NCBI GenBank assembly: GCA_904066235.2
Contig: CAJFCV020000004.1
Coordinates: 8,990,001-9,054,000 of the forward strand
Reading direction: 5' to 3'
DNA length: 64,000 nt
Source: Bursaphelenchus xylophilus
Lineage: Eukaryota; Nematoda; Chromadorea; Rhabditida; Aphelenchoididae
Shown: positions 36,135 through 48,600 of the stretch, one piece after another
Layout: each line of letters starts with the position of its first letter
Numbering within the stretch: the stretch's first letter is position 1
Notes under the pieces: generated by a model
The model's database searches: none
What the model saw: only the letters and a program-made list of their open reading frames with translations
Told to the model about the DNA's origin: nothing
Made by a program: the position numbers and the translations under genes

Positions 36135-36728
36135 ACAAGGAAAGTACTTTTATGGGGGCTCCTACTTTTTGACGGGACATATCTCAAAAAATCAGAAAAA
36201 ATGTGCTGATCAAGGATATATAAATCTTAGCTGCCCATTTTAGGTTTTTATGGGTGAAAATGCCCAAAAGCTGGCTTAATTTCCCTACAAAAGGCGCAGG
36301 CATTCGAAACGATAAAAAGCGCAGTCGGTCTCCTCCTTCGGAAGAGAGCGGTGTGGCCGAGTGGTTAGTGCAGTAGTCTGGGAATCAAGAGGGGTACGCC
36401 GCACGGGTTCGATTTCCCTTTTGGGCCGAATCAACTTTTTTTGAAGTTGAAGGTCGGAAAAATAAATTTTTGGGCCAAGACTGATTTATTACGTCTTAGA
36501 AACTCAATAAACATCATTTTAAGCCAAAATAAAAATCGTAAACCCGTGAAAAATTAAGCGAAAAGGGGTTTGTATAGGACTTTAAGTCAACTTCCGATTG
36601 AGTTTTGACCCCTAAAAACCTAAAATGGGCAGCTAAGATTTATATATCCTTGATCAGCACATTTTTTCTGATTTTTTGAGATATGTCCCGTCAAAAAGTA
36701 GGAGCCCCCATAAAAGTACTTTCCTTGT
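36135..36728. mobile_element. Foldback element FB2 with tRNA-like centre
   Basis: Arms of about 117 bp (36135-36251 and 36613-36728), starting ACAAGGAAAGTACTTTTATG, are almost perfect inverse copies. The 0.36 kb centre contains a tRNA-like sequence. The arms are unrelated to those of FB1 but the layout is the same. Confidence 0.85.
36346..36427 (+). pseudogene. tRNA-Ser/Leu-like sequence in FB2
   Basis: It has an A-box TGGCCGAGTGGTTAGTGC (36354-36371), a B-box GGTTCGATTTC (36406-36416) and the longer A-to-B distance of type II tRNAs. Anticodon and acceptor stems do not pair properly, so it is a degenerate tRNA or tRNA-derived promoter. Confidence 0.6.
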
Positions 36729-37399
36729 GACCTTTTGTTCCCCAAGCTGTAAAAGCGCAATTACTGTGGCCCTTTAACACATCTTTTTGTTTGTTTTGTA
36801 AAATATGTTACGGTCTAGTTCGTATAAAAAAAAGTTTTTGTTCTCAACCAAACGATGCGTTAAAAAATCAGTTAAAAAATTGTTAAAATTGTAAAATACG
36901 GAGTCTAATACCAAGTCATAAAAATTCTAAAAATCCAAAAACTAAAAAAAATGTTTTTCTTGCCCTAAAAGGTAAGTCGAAAAGAACAGATCGAATCTAG
37001 GTTATCCTCACCTCCTCTTCACTGCCGCTTTTTCACTTTCAAAAGCCTTTCATTTACAGTTCATCGGCTCTTATTCTTCGCGATTTTCCTTTTCGAAATT
37101 TCAAAAAAATGTCATCATGATACAATAGCTGCTATTCAAGACATTTTCACTTGCTATTCAATGATTTTTACAATAGTTTGACGCCTCCGCTTCAAGGTTT
37201 TCTGTTCCTTTATCGCTTTCAAATCAAGGTTGTCAAAGGGAACCGAAAAAAACGGTTATTTGTTGTTGGAACGGGGAAGATTCTTGTTAACATCGGTGTT
37301 TACTATCTCGCAGTAAAAAATTTTTTGATGAGTTCTTGGAAGGAAAATATCAAATAAATATATTTTTTATTGGTTTGTTTGGTTTGGGTTACTGTAGTT

Positions 37400-37800
37400 C
37401 GCAAGTTTAATACGCGAAGTAATCAGATTTTTATGAAGTTTGGCATAGACACAGAATAAAGTTTTATAAGACATATGCGAGACCCCTAATTCGCGCTTTG
37501 CAAAATGGTCGAGGTTTAAAGGTCAGAAGTTGAAAAAATGCGACTTTTTTTTGCGAATTTCGACATGAAAAGTCTTGTGCCCTTTTTTTGATGGTATTAT
37601 ACAAGGCTACGTTCCTCAAAAAATCAATTTTTTCCATACGAAAATGACAAAGATATGGCCTAAAGATGTTTTATCAATAATCGCGACCTTTGGCATGAAA
37701 AGATTGGCCCTTATTTTTACCGAACAAGACGATGTTCGGTAGAATGCGACATTCGCAAAGCTATGGCTAAAAACCGCTTTCTTCAAAATCTCTGACCATT
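37400..37800 (+). repeat. R1 repeat copy, rearranged
   Basis: It has R1 blocks in order ('gcgagacccctaattcgcgc', 'gaaaatgacaaagatatggc'), but the 'gcatgaaaagattggccctt' part occurs a second time, so the copy carries an internal duplication. Confidence 0.6.
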
Positions 37801-38412
37801 TTTACCGGCAAAGATCAAATGTTATCAATTTTCCAGGGATTAAACAAAGCGTTATATCAACACGACGTATTTTACAAACCGTAGGTACACGAGTCATCAG
37901 TTACAACACTTTCTACCATAAATAATTTCCCATGAAGACAGGTCCGAGGTGTCGCTCAAAACGCTATTGCTTGTCGCCTTATTCCGAAAACACGTTTTGC
38001 GTTATTTGAATTTGCCCTTTTTTTCGAATGCCGATTTCTCGTTTTTTGCACCGCTCCAAAAGGGGGAACGCTTTAACGCCACAGCTCCTTTTTTTGGGAA
38101 ATCCGGTCAAACAGATTAGCCGAGGACTTGTGTTGTTCTTGAGAGTGCCCTTTAACCTATGCATAAAAGCAAACATATATATTCTATCTGTATATGTTAC
38201 GGTTCTTATATTTGTAACGGCAATTTATTAAATTTCTGGCTATAAATCTGGCATGTGTGATCCATCCAACGCATGGATTTGTTGCTGAAAATTTTATGTT
38301 TCGTTTTAGGGGCAGATAAAATATTTGATGATTTTTGCCAACGAAAGAGTAGGCGATATGCGGAGAGCGGCCATGAAAATAATTTTCAGATTAAAATTTT
38401 TATTTTATCATG

Positions 38413-38628
38413 CAGTGGGGGACCTGATATAATGGAAAAAAAGGTAACATTTTGCATCCGGGAAGTATCAAAAATGCCGCAAAATACCTCCCTCTCCAAA
38501 GCGCGCCCACTCTTTTTGTGAGAGCAGTTCAAAACAAAGTTTTTTTTAGTTGGAGAGGAAGGCATTTTGCCACATTTTTGATACTTCCCGGATGCAAAAA
38601 GATCCGTTTTTGCCACTGAACCTCACAG
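38413..38628. mobile_element. R2 MITE copy
   Basis: A palindromic element of about 216 bp with CAGTGGGGGACCTGAT at the left and a diverged GAACCTCACAG at the right. It interrupts an R1 fragment (about 38280-38400). Confidence 0.8.
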
Positions 38629-40010
38629 TAGAAATCTTGATTGTTTATGCAAACCGCGAGCCAAAGATTTGATATTTTTTCCGTCCACTTTCACTTTTAC
38701 ACCCCTACATTTCTCCCTACCCACCCAATCGCATCAAGACTCCAAAAAACTTTTCCCCATTTTTCACGCATTTATTGCAAAAAATCAAAAAACAACGGGC
38801 ATTTGGGTTTGATCGTATATTTTATATTCTCTTTGAGCCCCTCTTCTTTTGATTACAATATGATTTACTTTGAAGCAAACGAAGAAAAAAGCGAATTGGG
38901 AATTTGAGTTTTTTTCGCTCCGTTACAAACGAGTTTTTTGCAACGAAGATTGGCTGAAGAAAAGGGAGAATTTGTGCATCGCTAAAGGGATTACGGAACA
39001 CCATTTTCATGGCTGTTAACGTATGCTTTTGCTGTTGACGGAACCGACTTTACGGTTCGAGAATTTGGGGAATTTTTGAGGATTTTGGATACTTTTGGAT
39101 CGCTTTTGAAGACTTTCATTTTTATTTTTTGTTGTTTTGCCATTATTTGCCATTCTAACCATTTTTAAGAGTTTTTGAGTGCTTTTGATACTTTTTGATT
39201 CTTTTGGATACCTTTTGATACTTTTTGCGAGCTTTTTTCAAATTAAGTTTCAACCCATTTCTAGTCATTTCAAACATGTCGGCAAGTTGTTCACCCATTT
39301 GTATCCCCGATTTCCGCCCCCTCCTTCTGATATGTCATTAATTGCACACCGTATTTACCCTTAATCATTATTGTCTCTTTTCCTGTTTTCCTTCCATTCC
39401 ACGGGGCAATTACCGCAAAATGTGTCAAAAAAATCGCCTTATTACGTCGTTATCCGCTCGATGACACACAAAAAAAATGCGCGGACGGACCTCCAACGGT
39501 CACTTCTTGCGGACTGACGGATAATATACAATTTATTCAACCACAAAATATTTTGACGCCTGCGGCTACGGTAGAAGGAGTTTTGGGGTGAGGGTGGGAT
39601 GCAGATTTTGTTACCTTTAGGAAACTGTGTTATTAATAAAGTATAAATCTATAAAAAAACTTTTTTGAAGGCGAGATTTGATGTTGAAAAATATCGATTC
39701 AGTACTCTAAAGGTAACCTTTTGAGAAGCTTAAAAATATGTTTATACAATCAATATAGGACAGTACTGCAATGCATGAAATTTCTGTGTTTGGCGCTGCA
39801 AAGGTTGCCAAGATATTTAAAGATCTTTTTACAACTGGAGCGGCCTGACGAATGAGGAGATATGGGTAGGGAAACATCTTCAGGCGATGTCTTCTTGAAT
39901 TTTCCGGGAAATGAAATAATTTGCTGTTCATACAGTTTGTTGAGCAGCAGGAAATGGATGCCACTTTCACCCTGACGATGAGACTTTCATATAAAAAAAT
40001 ATTTTTTTGG

Positions 40011-40496
40011 CGCTAAGACTTTATTTTTCGGGTCAGCTACAGTCCAGGTAGATGATACTACATATGTATAAATTGTGTCGGTCCGTCGTTGTTCGAAGGC
40101 TTAGTTAATAGAGATAATAAGATTGATCGGGTTCTGCGATAGCTTACCACCTATTTTGAGGTGTTTGACATGTACTCACATCAATAATATGTATCTAAAT
40201 AAATGTTACGGATCTTCATTTTTGCTGCAAACTTTGGTCTTTCATTTGTTACAATAACTCAGAGTGAAGAAAATTAACATTAGTCGTAGCCAAAATTAGA
40301 AAAGGTGGACACATTGCAAGTCTTTGCCAAGTCTCCGCCGAGCCTTCGCCGAGCGTCCGCCGGCTATCCAACGGTTTTACTAGGCCTTGTAGGCCTTTCT
40401 ACAGTCTTTTTTTTTGGGTATCCACCTGCCCTACTCCTCGTATCAATTGAGTTTGTGTTGAGCCGAACTTTCATCAACCTGAAAAGTCGGGACGCG
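40011..40496. repeat. R3 element, intact copy
   Basis: About 490 bp between 'gactttatttttcgggtcag' and 'caacctgaaaagtcgggac'. It includes the characteristic GC-rich block 'tctccgccgagccttcgccg' near 40332. It has no coding capacity. Confidence 0.68.
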
Positions 40497-41157
40497 ATTT
40501 TTTTATGTTTTTTTGATATAAAATCCCAATTATCCTGTAAACAGCAAAGTAAAAACCTAGTATGTGCTTTGAGGTGTTGTATTCTCAATTTATCCCCATT
40601 ATAAATCGTAAGTTATTTCCCAAAATTCCCTCATCTGTCTTGAAAATTGCAATATTCGCTTCATCATCATACCCCTCATGTTATATCCCATTATGTTATC
40701 CATATCGGCGATGTCATGACCCCGGCGGTTGACAACGCTTTTTGTCTTCGACTTCACAAAGCCATTAACTTTCCGTGATAAATATTTTTCGCGCTTGACG
40801 GGAAATACACCAGTTTTATTTGAATTCGCTTGCGACTTTGAAACCTTTAACCCTTTTTTATTATCAGTTCCAGCGGGTGGGATGGAGTGGAGTGTTTGCA
40901 GGCGGCCTTTTGACCAGTCTTTGGTGATTTTATTGTAAAAGGTAGCAAAATGTTGTAGTCTTGTCAGCTTTGGGTAGAAAATGAAAAATTTGCAAAATTG
41001 GATTAGTGATTACTTTTGCAAAAGTTTGATCAAAATTTTGAGCGTTTTCAGAATTTTTGAGCTGTTTGCACTGCTTTTATTTATGGAAATTATCTTTTTT
41101 TTGTGGAATTGGTCAATTTTTGTCGCTGATTTTAGAAATGCCTCAAAAATTCTCAAG

Positions 41158-41610
41158 GATCACTTTTGATACTTTTTGAGGTTTTTTGAGGATTTTTTAT
41201 TTGTTGTTTTTTTCTTGCTTCTCAATCTTTTTTTTGCTAGTTTGGGTATTCCAAAAAATGTTAAAAGAGCTTAAAGAACATCAAAAGTTCTTACGGATCA
41301 GTTTTGATACCTTTTGAAGTTTTTTTAGGATTTTTTATTTGTTATTTTTTTCTTGTTTCTAAATTATTTTTTGCTAGTTTTGATGTTCAAAAAACGTTAA
41401 AATGGCTTAAAAAGCATCAAAAGTTCTCTAGGATCACTTTTGATACTTTTTGAGGTTTTTTGAGGATTTTTTATATTTTACCTTATTATTGTCTTTACAT
41501 CATTTTTTGCGGTTTGGGATATTAAAAAAGTGTTAAAATTGCTTCAAAAGCTTCAAAAGTTCTCAAGGATCACTTTTGATACTTTTTGAAGTTTCTTATT
41601 TTTATGCTTG
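41158..41610. repeat. Tandem repeat of 136-137 bp
   Basis: The sequence GGATCACTTTTGATACTTTTTG recurs at 41158, 41295, 41431 and 41567, each followed by 'aggattttttat' and a T-rich stretch. That makes three full periods and part of a fourth. Similar words occur at 39170-39240 and 46375-46440. Confidence 0.85.
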
Positions 41611-42058
41611 TTCTAAAATTTTTCAATTCTAAATATTTAAAAAAAATTTTTTTTGAATGTTTCTTATCAACTAATACATCCAAAAAAATTTCTTTCTCCC
41701 CGCATATCCCCTCAAAATCCTTGCTGAATCGCGGTTGACCAAAAATATTTAGCATCGCGATTCCAGAAAGGGACCTATCACTGTTAATTATTGAGCTCAT
41801 TAATTTCCGCGCGCTGCGTATGTTCTGAGGGGATTTTCCAAAAAAAAACTTCGGAGCGGAGTTAAACGGGTTCTCCGTGTGTTTTTTAGCGCGCATAATG
41901 GGATTTTCATTCCACAATTTATTTATTGGCGACTAATTTTTTGGAACTCGTGGGAAATTTCACTCATTTTTTTGGGAATATTTGTCATATTTTAAGAAAT
42001 CCATAAACTGAAATGTTGTTAAATTTCCCTTTATTTTGGTTTTTACAACTTTTTCTTA

Positions 42059-42529
42059 AGGGGACATTTTATACGCAAAAAAAATTTTCTTGGTTATATG
42101 AGAAAACGCAAATATAGTCCGCGCAGTTTGGTCATGACGTTTATTTTTAAGCCATTCATGATATTCTTCGTATTTTACCAACGTCATACCATCAGGCGAC
42201 ATTTTATACGCAAAAAAAAATTTATATTTTTTCGTATAAAATGTCCCCTTATCAAAAAATTTTGCTGCGTCAATAATTTACCTTATTCCTCGACGTTTTC
42301 TGAACCTTCTGTTTGCGTTTATTGCTTTAGGTGACATTTTATACGCTGTAAATTTTGTTTTGATTTTTTTCGTATAAAATGTCACCTTGATCGAAATTTT
42401 AACTATATATATGATTTCGTTTAACAGTTTAAAGAGTTTTCCATTAAAATATTTTTAAATGGTCTTTGAAGACATCTTATACAATCAAAACTTATTTCAA
42501 AAAAATTTCGATCGTATAAAATGTCCCTT
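42059..42529. repeat. Six AAGGNGACATTTTATACG motifs upstream of the GPCR gene
   Basis: An approximately 17-base motif occurs at 42059-42075, 42194-42210 and 42329-42345 in one orientation and at 42233-42250, 42371-42388 and 42513-42529 inverted. Two inverted pairs (42194/42250 and 42329/42388) form hairpins with 16-17 bp stems and a loop of about 25 bases. The same-strand copies are 135 bases apart. Confidence 0.85.
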
Positions 42530-42622
42530 CGTGATATCTGTTTCAATTACAATTGCAATTTTCTTAAAATGTCTTGCTTGATTTTTATATCGTTGTACAA
42601 ATCTTTTCCGTATTTTACAATT

Positions 42623-42644
42623 TTTGTTTCAGATGCGTGAATAA
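42623..42644 (+). promoter_or_regulatory. Putative spliced-leader acceptor and 3-codon upstream ORF
   Basis: TTTTTGTTTCAG ends at 42632. It is followed directly by ATGCGTGAATAA, a three-codon upstream reading frame whose stop touches the ATG of the GPCR gene (TAAATG). No upstream exon is needed, so trans-splicing is likely. Confidence 0.55.
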
Positions 42645-45600
42645 ATGAGTATTTCCTGGGAGAAACCGAAATCTTTATCCCATGCCTTTCTACTTTGCTG
42701 GTTTGCTGCATTCGTAGTGTTTGTAAACAGCGCGGAAAATCATGAGAATCCGTTGAATCGGCAGAAATCAAAGAGCCCCGGGAAATGCGGCGTCTTCGAT
42801 GCATTCAAGGTTGTGCCGGCGAACAGTACTGTAAGTTTTTTTAAAATATTTTTGGTGTATTTTGAAAATGAAGGTAAAATACGCTTTTTATAGTCCTTGA
42901 GCTATAATTCTAATGTGCAATTTAAAATCAAAAAAATCCAAATTTTTTGCTTCTAAAGAATCGTCAATTTCTGCATAACGCGGTTAGAAATTTCCGTAAG
43001 AATCGCAAAAAAAAATAAAAAAAATAGTCCAGCTTTTTGGTAAAATACGTAATCTTTAAGATCTCTTTTATATAAATATTTTTTTCAGAACTTTGTCGGA
43101 GGCTCCTTTGCCTTGCACGAAGCTGACTGCTCCACCCTGATCCCGGACTCCGTCCAAGATATTGTCGCGTTTCAATGGGTTTTCGCGCACTGGAATCGGA
43201 TGCAACAGAGTGCTGGGTCGAAAATTGGTAAGCTCAAATTTTAAGGTTGCCTGGGAAATTTTTACAAATTCGACCCAAAAGTTTTAATGACATTAAAAAA
43301 TTTGTTTTTTTGAACGATCTTACTCAAGGTATGTCAAACGGAATAGGATAAAACCGAGTTCAAATTTACAGTAGCGGACCAGATCCAGTGGCAAAAACGT
43401 ACCATTTTGCATCGGGGAAGTATCAAAAATGTGGCAAAATACATGTACAATACCTCCCTCTCCAAGTGAAAAAACTCCGAGTTCAAAAGCGCGCTCTTCA
43501 AAACTGAGTTTTTTAGTTGGAGAGGGAGGCATTTTGCTGCATTTTTTAATACTTCCCGGATGCAAAATGGTACTTTTTTTGCCACTGGTCCAGGTCCGTC
43601 ACTGTAGAACAAAAATTTTTAAGGCGTTTGCGAGATGGCTAATTCGCTTTTTGTAAAAACAACGGAGGTTTTTAGTCTTGAAAATGGGGAAAATTCGGAA
43701 ATTTTTGGTGGGTCACGGTATGAAAAACGTATGCCTTATTTCTACCATACAGAGAAGAATTTCTACAAGGATATTCTTGGTATTCTCAGTCGCTGACCAT
43801 GTTATCTCTTAGACAGATTTAATTTGTAAAATACGTGGTCTATAATTGTGTTTTTTAAAGCATGTATCCGGCATAATAAGCAAAATAGTCTGGTTTCTAA
43901 ATCCTTCTCTTTCAGGTCTCTATGTCGGTGACAGTTGTCGTCGAACGAAAGAATCGCTCCTTCAGACCCTGCGCTTCCTCGACTCGGTCGATTATTATGA
44001 TCCGGACGAGTGTGTGAAGACAAAGAATCCCGGGAAAATGTTGGGAGTGGTGCTGCCCAAGGAACGGGAATTGGCTGTGAGCACTAGCCGTGTGCTCGAG
44101 TCATCCAAATTACTGGCCGGAGCGTTTTCGGTGGAGTCGGCTGAAGCTGTGAAAGGAAGTGAAATCGCGACAATTGTGACGTCACCAATGCTCGAGGACT
44201 ATGTTATGGTGGGTTTGTGAGGAGAGCGAGATTTTCTTGAAACGCTGTGGAAATTTTTGAAAGAAAATAGTTCAAATTCCTCTCAAGTTTTTAAGAAAAA
44301 ACTAAAAATCAAATTGAAAGTAGTGAATTTGAATAGCAAGAGTGGCTTTTCAAATTTGGCCCTAGTAATCTGTATAGACCATATTTCAGTTCCTGAAAAT
44401 TTTAGCTCGCGGTTTCTATGGAGGGCTGAGATATTCAACAATCTTTGCTGACAAAATATCATGGGAAATGAGGAGGCCGGTCAGAGAAAAAACTTTTTTG
44501 ATTGATATCATTGTGAATTTCCTGCAGAAAGATTTGGTTTTTTGTTACAAAAATTTACTGTGTCCTTGTAATAGGTCACTAATTTTTCGTCGCAAAAAAC
44601 TGTCTTCGGTGAGAGATTGGGAAAATTGAGGAGAGTAGGTGAGAAAGAAAGGTTCGTTTAGGGATATCTTTGTTACCTCTTTGTGGAAAGCGATATTTTT
44701 TGATACATATATTGCTTACGGCATCTCAGACTGAATGCAAAATTTTGGTTTTCAAAAACTCACATAAAAACTCAATTCTTTGCAGTTTTTTTACCAAAAA
44801 AATTCCATTATCTTATTGATTTCTTGGTTTTTGATGTCTTAAAAAATGTTGATCTTTATATACGCTAAGCTTCTGTAAACATCACCGCTTTTTTCCAGGC
44901 CCTCACCGAGCTCATGGACCAGCTGGAATCGGATCTTTTGGTCTTTGTCACCTGCCAAGTTCAAGATGACCGGGTCAAGGAAATCAGCCGACTTCTGGCG
45001 CAAAATCAAATCCACATCAGCGAAATCATCCACACAGAGCATTTGTTCTTCAACGAGGTTATGAACGCGACCGACGCCAAGATTATGCTGTACTTGCCTT
45101 GTCAGAAGATGGACTCTCCAAAATTGCAATATTTGAATGCCAAGCCGAAAACAATTATCACGCTGGCGTTGGACGACCACAGCAGAACATTCCCGTTCGT
45201 TGTGAAGGATGCTAAGGTGAGATTTTGAAAATTTTAAATCTTATTTTTTACATTTAAGTCATCATCTTATATACCGTATTCAGGAGATCATAATTCGTCA
45301 AGCCCGAACCGAGATCCCTCATTTCCGCGATTACTTTCTGCGTCTTCTCGTCAACAACCACGAATCCTATGCTCTGGCTGCTTCCTACATCCACCAGCTT
45401 CTCAACTGCTCGGCAGAAAAGAAGGATTGCCCTGAGGTCACGACCGAGATCTTGGGCACGAGATTTGATCAAGGCCCACAAGTGGATGCTGTCGTTAGAT
45501 TGGCGTATGCCTTCTCGGTGGCTGGAAGATTCATTGAGAGCGATGAGAAATTGAAAGCAAAATGGTAAACATTTAATTTTATACAAGGTAGTAGCCTTGG

Positions 45601-48600
45601 TCGTATTTTACAAACAAAAATGATTTTTTGAAGTCTTTAGTGTTATGCTCCACCTTGGTCATGAGTAATATAAAAAAGCAGTAATAGTTAGGAAAAAAAC
45701 TCCTAAACAAGATGCATTATACCCACAACGTATTTTAAAATTTTCTAAACGTTTCCTAAACTTTTGCGACATTTTCGATCGCTTGCAACAGAATGCCAAA
45801 AAAAATTAAAAATGGCGGGAAGTTTAAATTTTCAAAAAAAAATTTTTTTGTTGATAAAAGAGTGCAGTTTTGTACAAATATGCGTATTTTTTATGCGACG
45901 ATATCGTATTTTACCCTTTAAAAACCCTTGCAACAGAATGCCAAGATTCGAAAAAATCGCGTTATCTGAAAGTTTGAAATTTAATCTTGAGCTTAAGCTG
46001 CTATAATTCATCTCTTATGGCGTATTTTAGATATTTTTCGACCTTTGAGCTATGCAATTTCAAGGACTGTTTATAATTTTTACCTCAGTTTATGCTGCAC
46101 GGGACACTCCAATTTAAAATCCTTATATTTCAGTGCCGAAAACACAGAGGCCTGTTCCTTCGGAGTTTTGGAGCGCCTAACATCCGTGAGGTTCGTCAAG
46201 GAGGAACGAGGACCATTGGAATTGGCTGGCGAAGAAATGGGATTTTTTGTGAAAAACGGGCATATTGTTCAAAGCATTGGGCTGAAGTTGGTCGTGCAAG
46301 TTGAAGGTGGAGAAGATGTAAGTCCAAAAATGATTTTTTTGTTTTAATATTGCTTTTTGGAGTCTTTTGGAGGTTGGATCACTTTTGATACTTTTTGAGG
46401 TTTTTTGATACCTTCTGAGGTTTTTTGGTACTTTTTCATTTTTTGTCATTTTATGCATTTTTATGCGTTTTTATCGGCAATTGAGGGAGATTAAAGATAA
46501 CGCACTATTAGATGCCGTATTTTACCATTAATTTCAGCTGTTCACCTTCCAAATCGGCGCTCAGCCCAAGGTGAATCAACACAACACAGTTGCCTCCCTT
46601 CGTCTCCCCCGCTCCGTCTGTCTCCCTCAATTCCCGTACTGCGGCCAATGCGGACGCCCGGTTGAAATGGATCCCCGAACAACCTTCATCAATGGCCAGA
46701 AAGTGCTTCCATTTTATTTGAGCGGAGTCTTCAATTTGCATGGAGAGAACTGCGAGGAGATACGACAGGATTCGGTGGTCTTGGCGTTGGCTTACACGTA
46801 TACCTTGAACACCATGGACGTCAAATATCCGGCGTTGGCGTTGAAGCCGATGAGAGATTTTGGGGCGTTGGTGGTGGATAGTTGCTCGGATGCGTACAAG
46901 TAGGTTTGGGGGTAAAATACGTATAATATCATTTTATTTTACATTTTGGTTTGTTCTCTTGCATAAATTAGTAATTTGAGATAGTCCGAGAAAAATAAAG
47001 TGAAAAATTTTACTATCGAAAACATTTTCTGTGTTTTTTTCGGATTTTTTCACAGTAAAAATTTTCCTATTATGACTTTTCGGATACCTTTGAATTTTTA
47101 CATAATTTCTTGGAGTAGACTACACACCATTCCCTGAGAATTTTAGCTCACACTTTGCAGAGGCAGATGGGATATTAAGCAATCTTTTTGAGAGAGTACG
47201 GAAAGGGAGGAGAGTCGGTGAGAGAGAAAAAAGTTTTTCTTCGCGGGATCTAATTGCATTCTACAATGGCGGACCTGATCCATTGGCAAAAAACGTACCA
47301 TTTTGGATTAGGAAAGTATCAAAAATGCAGCAAAACGGAGTTTTTTTTTATTGTGGTGGGAGGTATTTTGCCACATTTTTGATACCTCCCGGGTGCAAAA
47401 TTATACGTTTTTTGCCAATGGATCAGGTGCCTCACTGGACGCAAGAAAAATAAATTTTTTGGGCTAAAAATCTGAATTCTTTCTCCTAAAATTGTAGGTC
47501 AACAATCCAAGTATATATACGCCTTATAAAGCATTAAATTCCTCTCCCTCAATTCTCAAAGTTTCCCTTCCAGAGTTCGCGGTTTCACCGTCGATTCCGA
47601 GACTCAATGTCAACGCTTGGCCGTCAACGACTACAATGTGACCATTCCAACGGGTACAATTTTGGGTCAAATTTCGGCGCTGGGCGACGAAATCGCGCAA
47701 TCCGAGCACAACGCGCTGCTTCGAGGGCTGCGAATCCCGGCGATCAGCATGAGCTCGGAGAAGCAGGAGAGCGACGGGATTTTGAATCTTCTTCCCTCGC
47801 TGACCCTGCAGGCCCGAGCTGTGGCCGAGTTTCTGCGCGCTCAACATTGGGAATACATCTCTGTTGTTGTCAGCAGCGGCCATGCAAAGCAGCGAAAAAC
47901 GTTCGAGAAATTTGCCGCGATTGCTGAGGAATTTGGTCTGTGCATTGGAAGTGTTACATACATTGCGGCACACAATCGGACAGCCTCGAATTTAAGGGGA
48001 AATACGAATGTCACCGTGTTCTTTACGACGGCTCTAGATGCGGCGGAGTATGTGTCAGCGAGGCTGAGGTTCAGCTACGACGTGAATAACGTGGATATCA
48101 TGGTGGGAGAGGCGGGAGACTTCTACTTGGCCGATCCGGTTAGTGCTGTTCAGTATACTGGGACAGTAGCGATCAGACCAAAGGACATCCTGCCAAAGGA
48201 CTTTGTGGAGTATTTGAAGCAGGTAAGAAGAAAAACTAACTGCAATTTTTGCATGAGTTTTGTCATAAAATACGAATTGCTTGAGAGACTCAGAGTGTCT
48301 TTAAATTTTGCATAGGTATTGTTTAGAGGCTATAGATTCAAATCCAGAAAATTTTAGCGCCTGAAATTTAGGTTGCCCTTTGTAAGGACAGCCAAAATAT
48401 TCAATCAAGTTTTTACACCGAGAGAGTACTCGAAATGCGGAGAGCAAAAACACTCCTATAGAAAACGACTTTTGCCAAGTTCAGGGAAAAAAATAATTTT
48501 TTCCGGCCTTTGTAAGCCGTTAAAATCCTTAAAATTTGGATAATCTCAGAGAGCGACATGTGTTTTATCGCTTTGATATTTTTCCGCACTTTATTACGCC

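Larger units (their letters stand above)
31782..42630. other. Gene-poor repeat block
   Basis: About 10.8 kb between the CLC and GPCR genes, which point away from each other, so both promoters lie here. It holds R1 copies (33520-33720, 34753-35171, 35750-36030, 37400-37800 and parts near 38290 and 39780), an R2 copy, an R3 copy, foldbacks FB2 and FB4, a 136 bp tandem repeat and a group of small hairpin motifs next to the GPCR start. I found no convincing exon. Open frames of 60-125 codons have low-complexity or repeat-derived translations. Confidence 0.6.

Noticed and set aside
36346..36427. A functional tRNA-Ser or tRNA-Leu gene
   Set aside because: Boxes and spacing fit, but the anticodon and acceptor stems are not formed.
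44839..45586. Minus-strand open frames of about 110 codons
   Set aside because: They are shadows of GPCR exons 4 and 5, whose plus-strand frame has conserved domains and proper splice sites.
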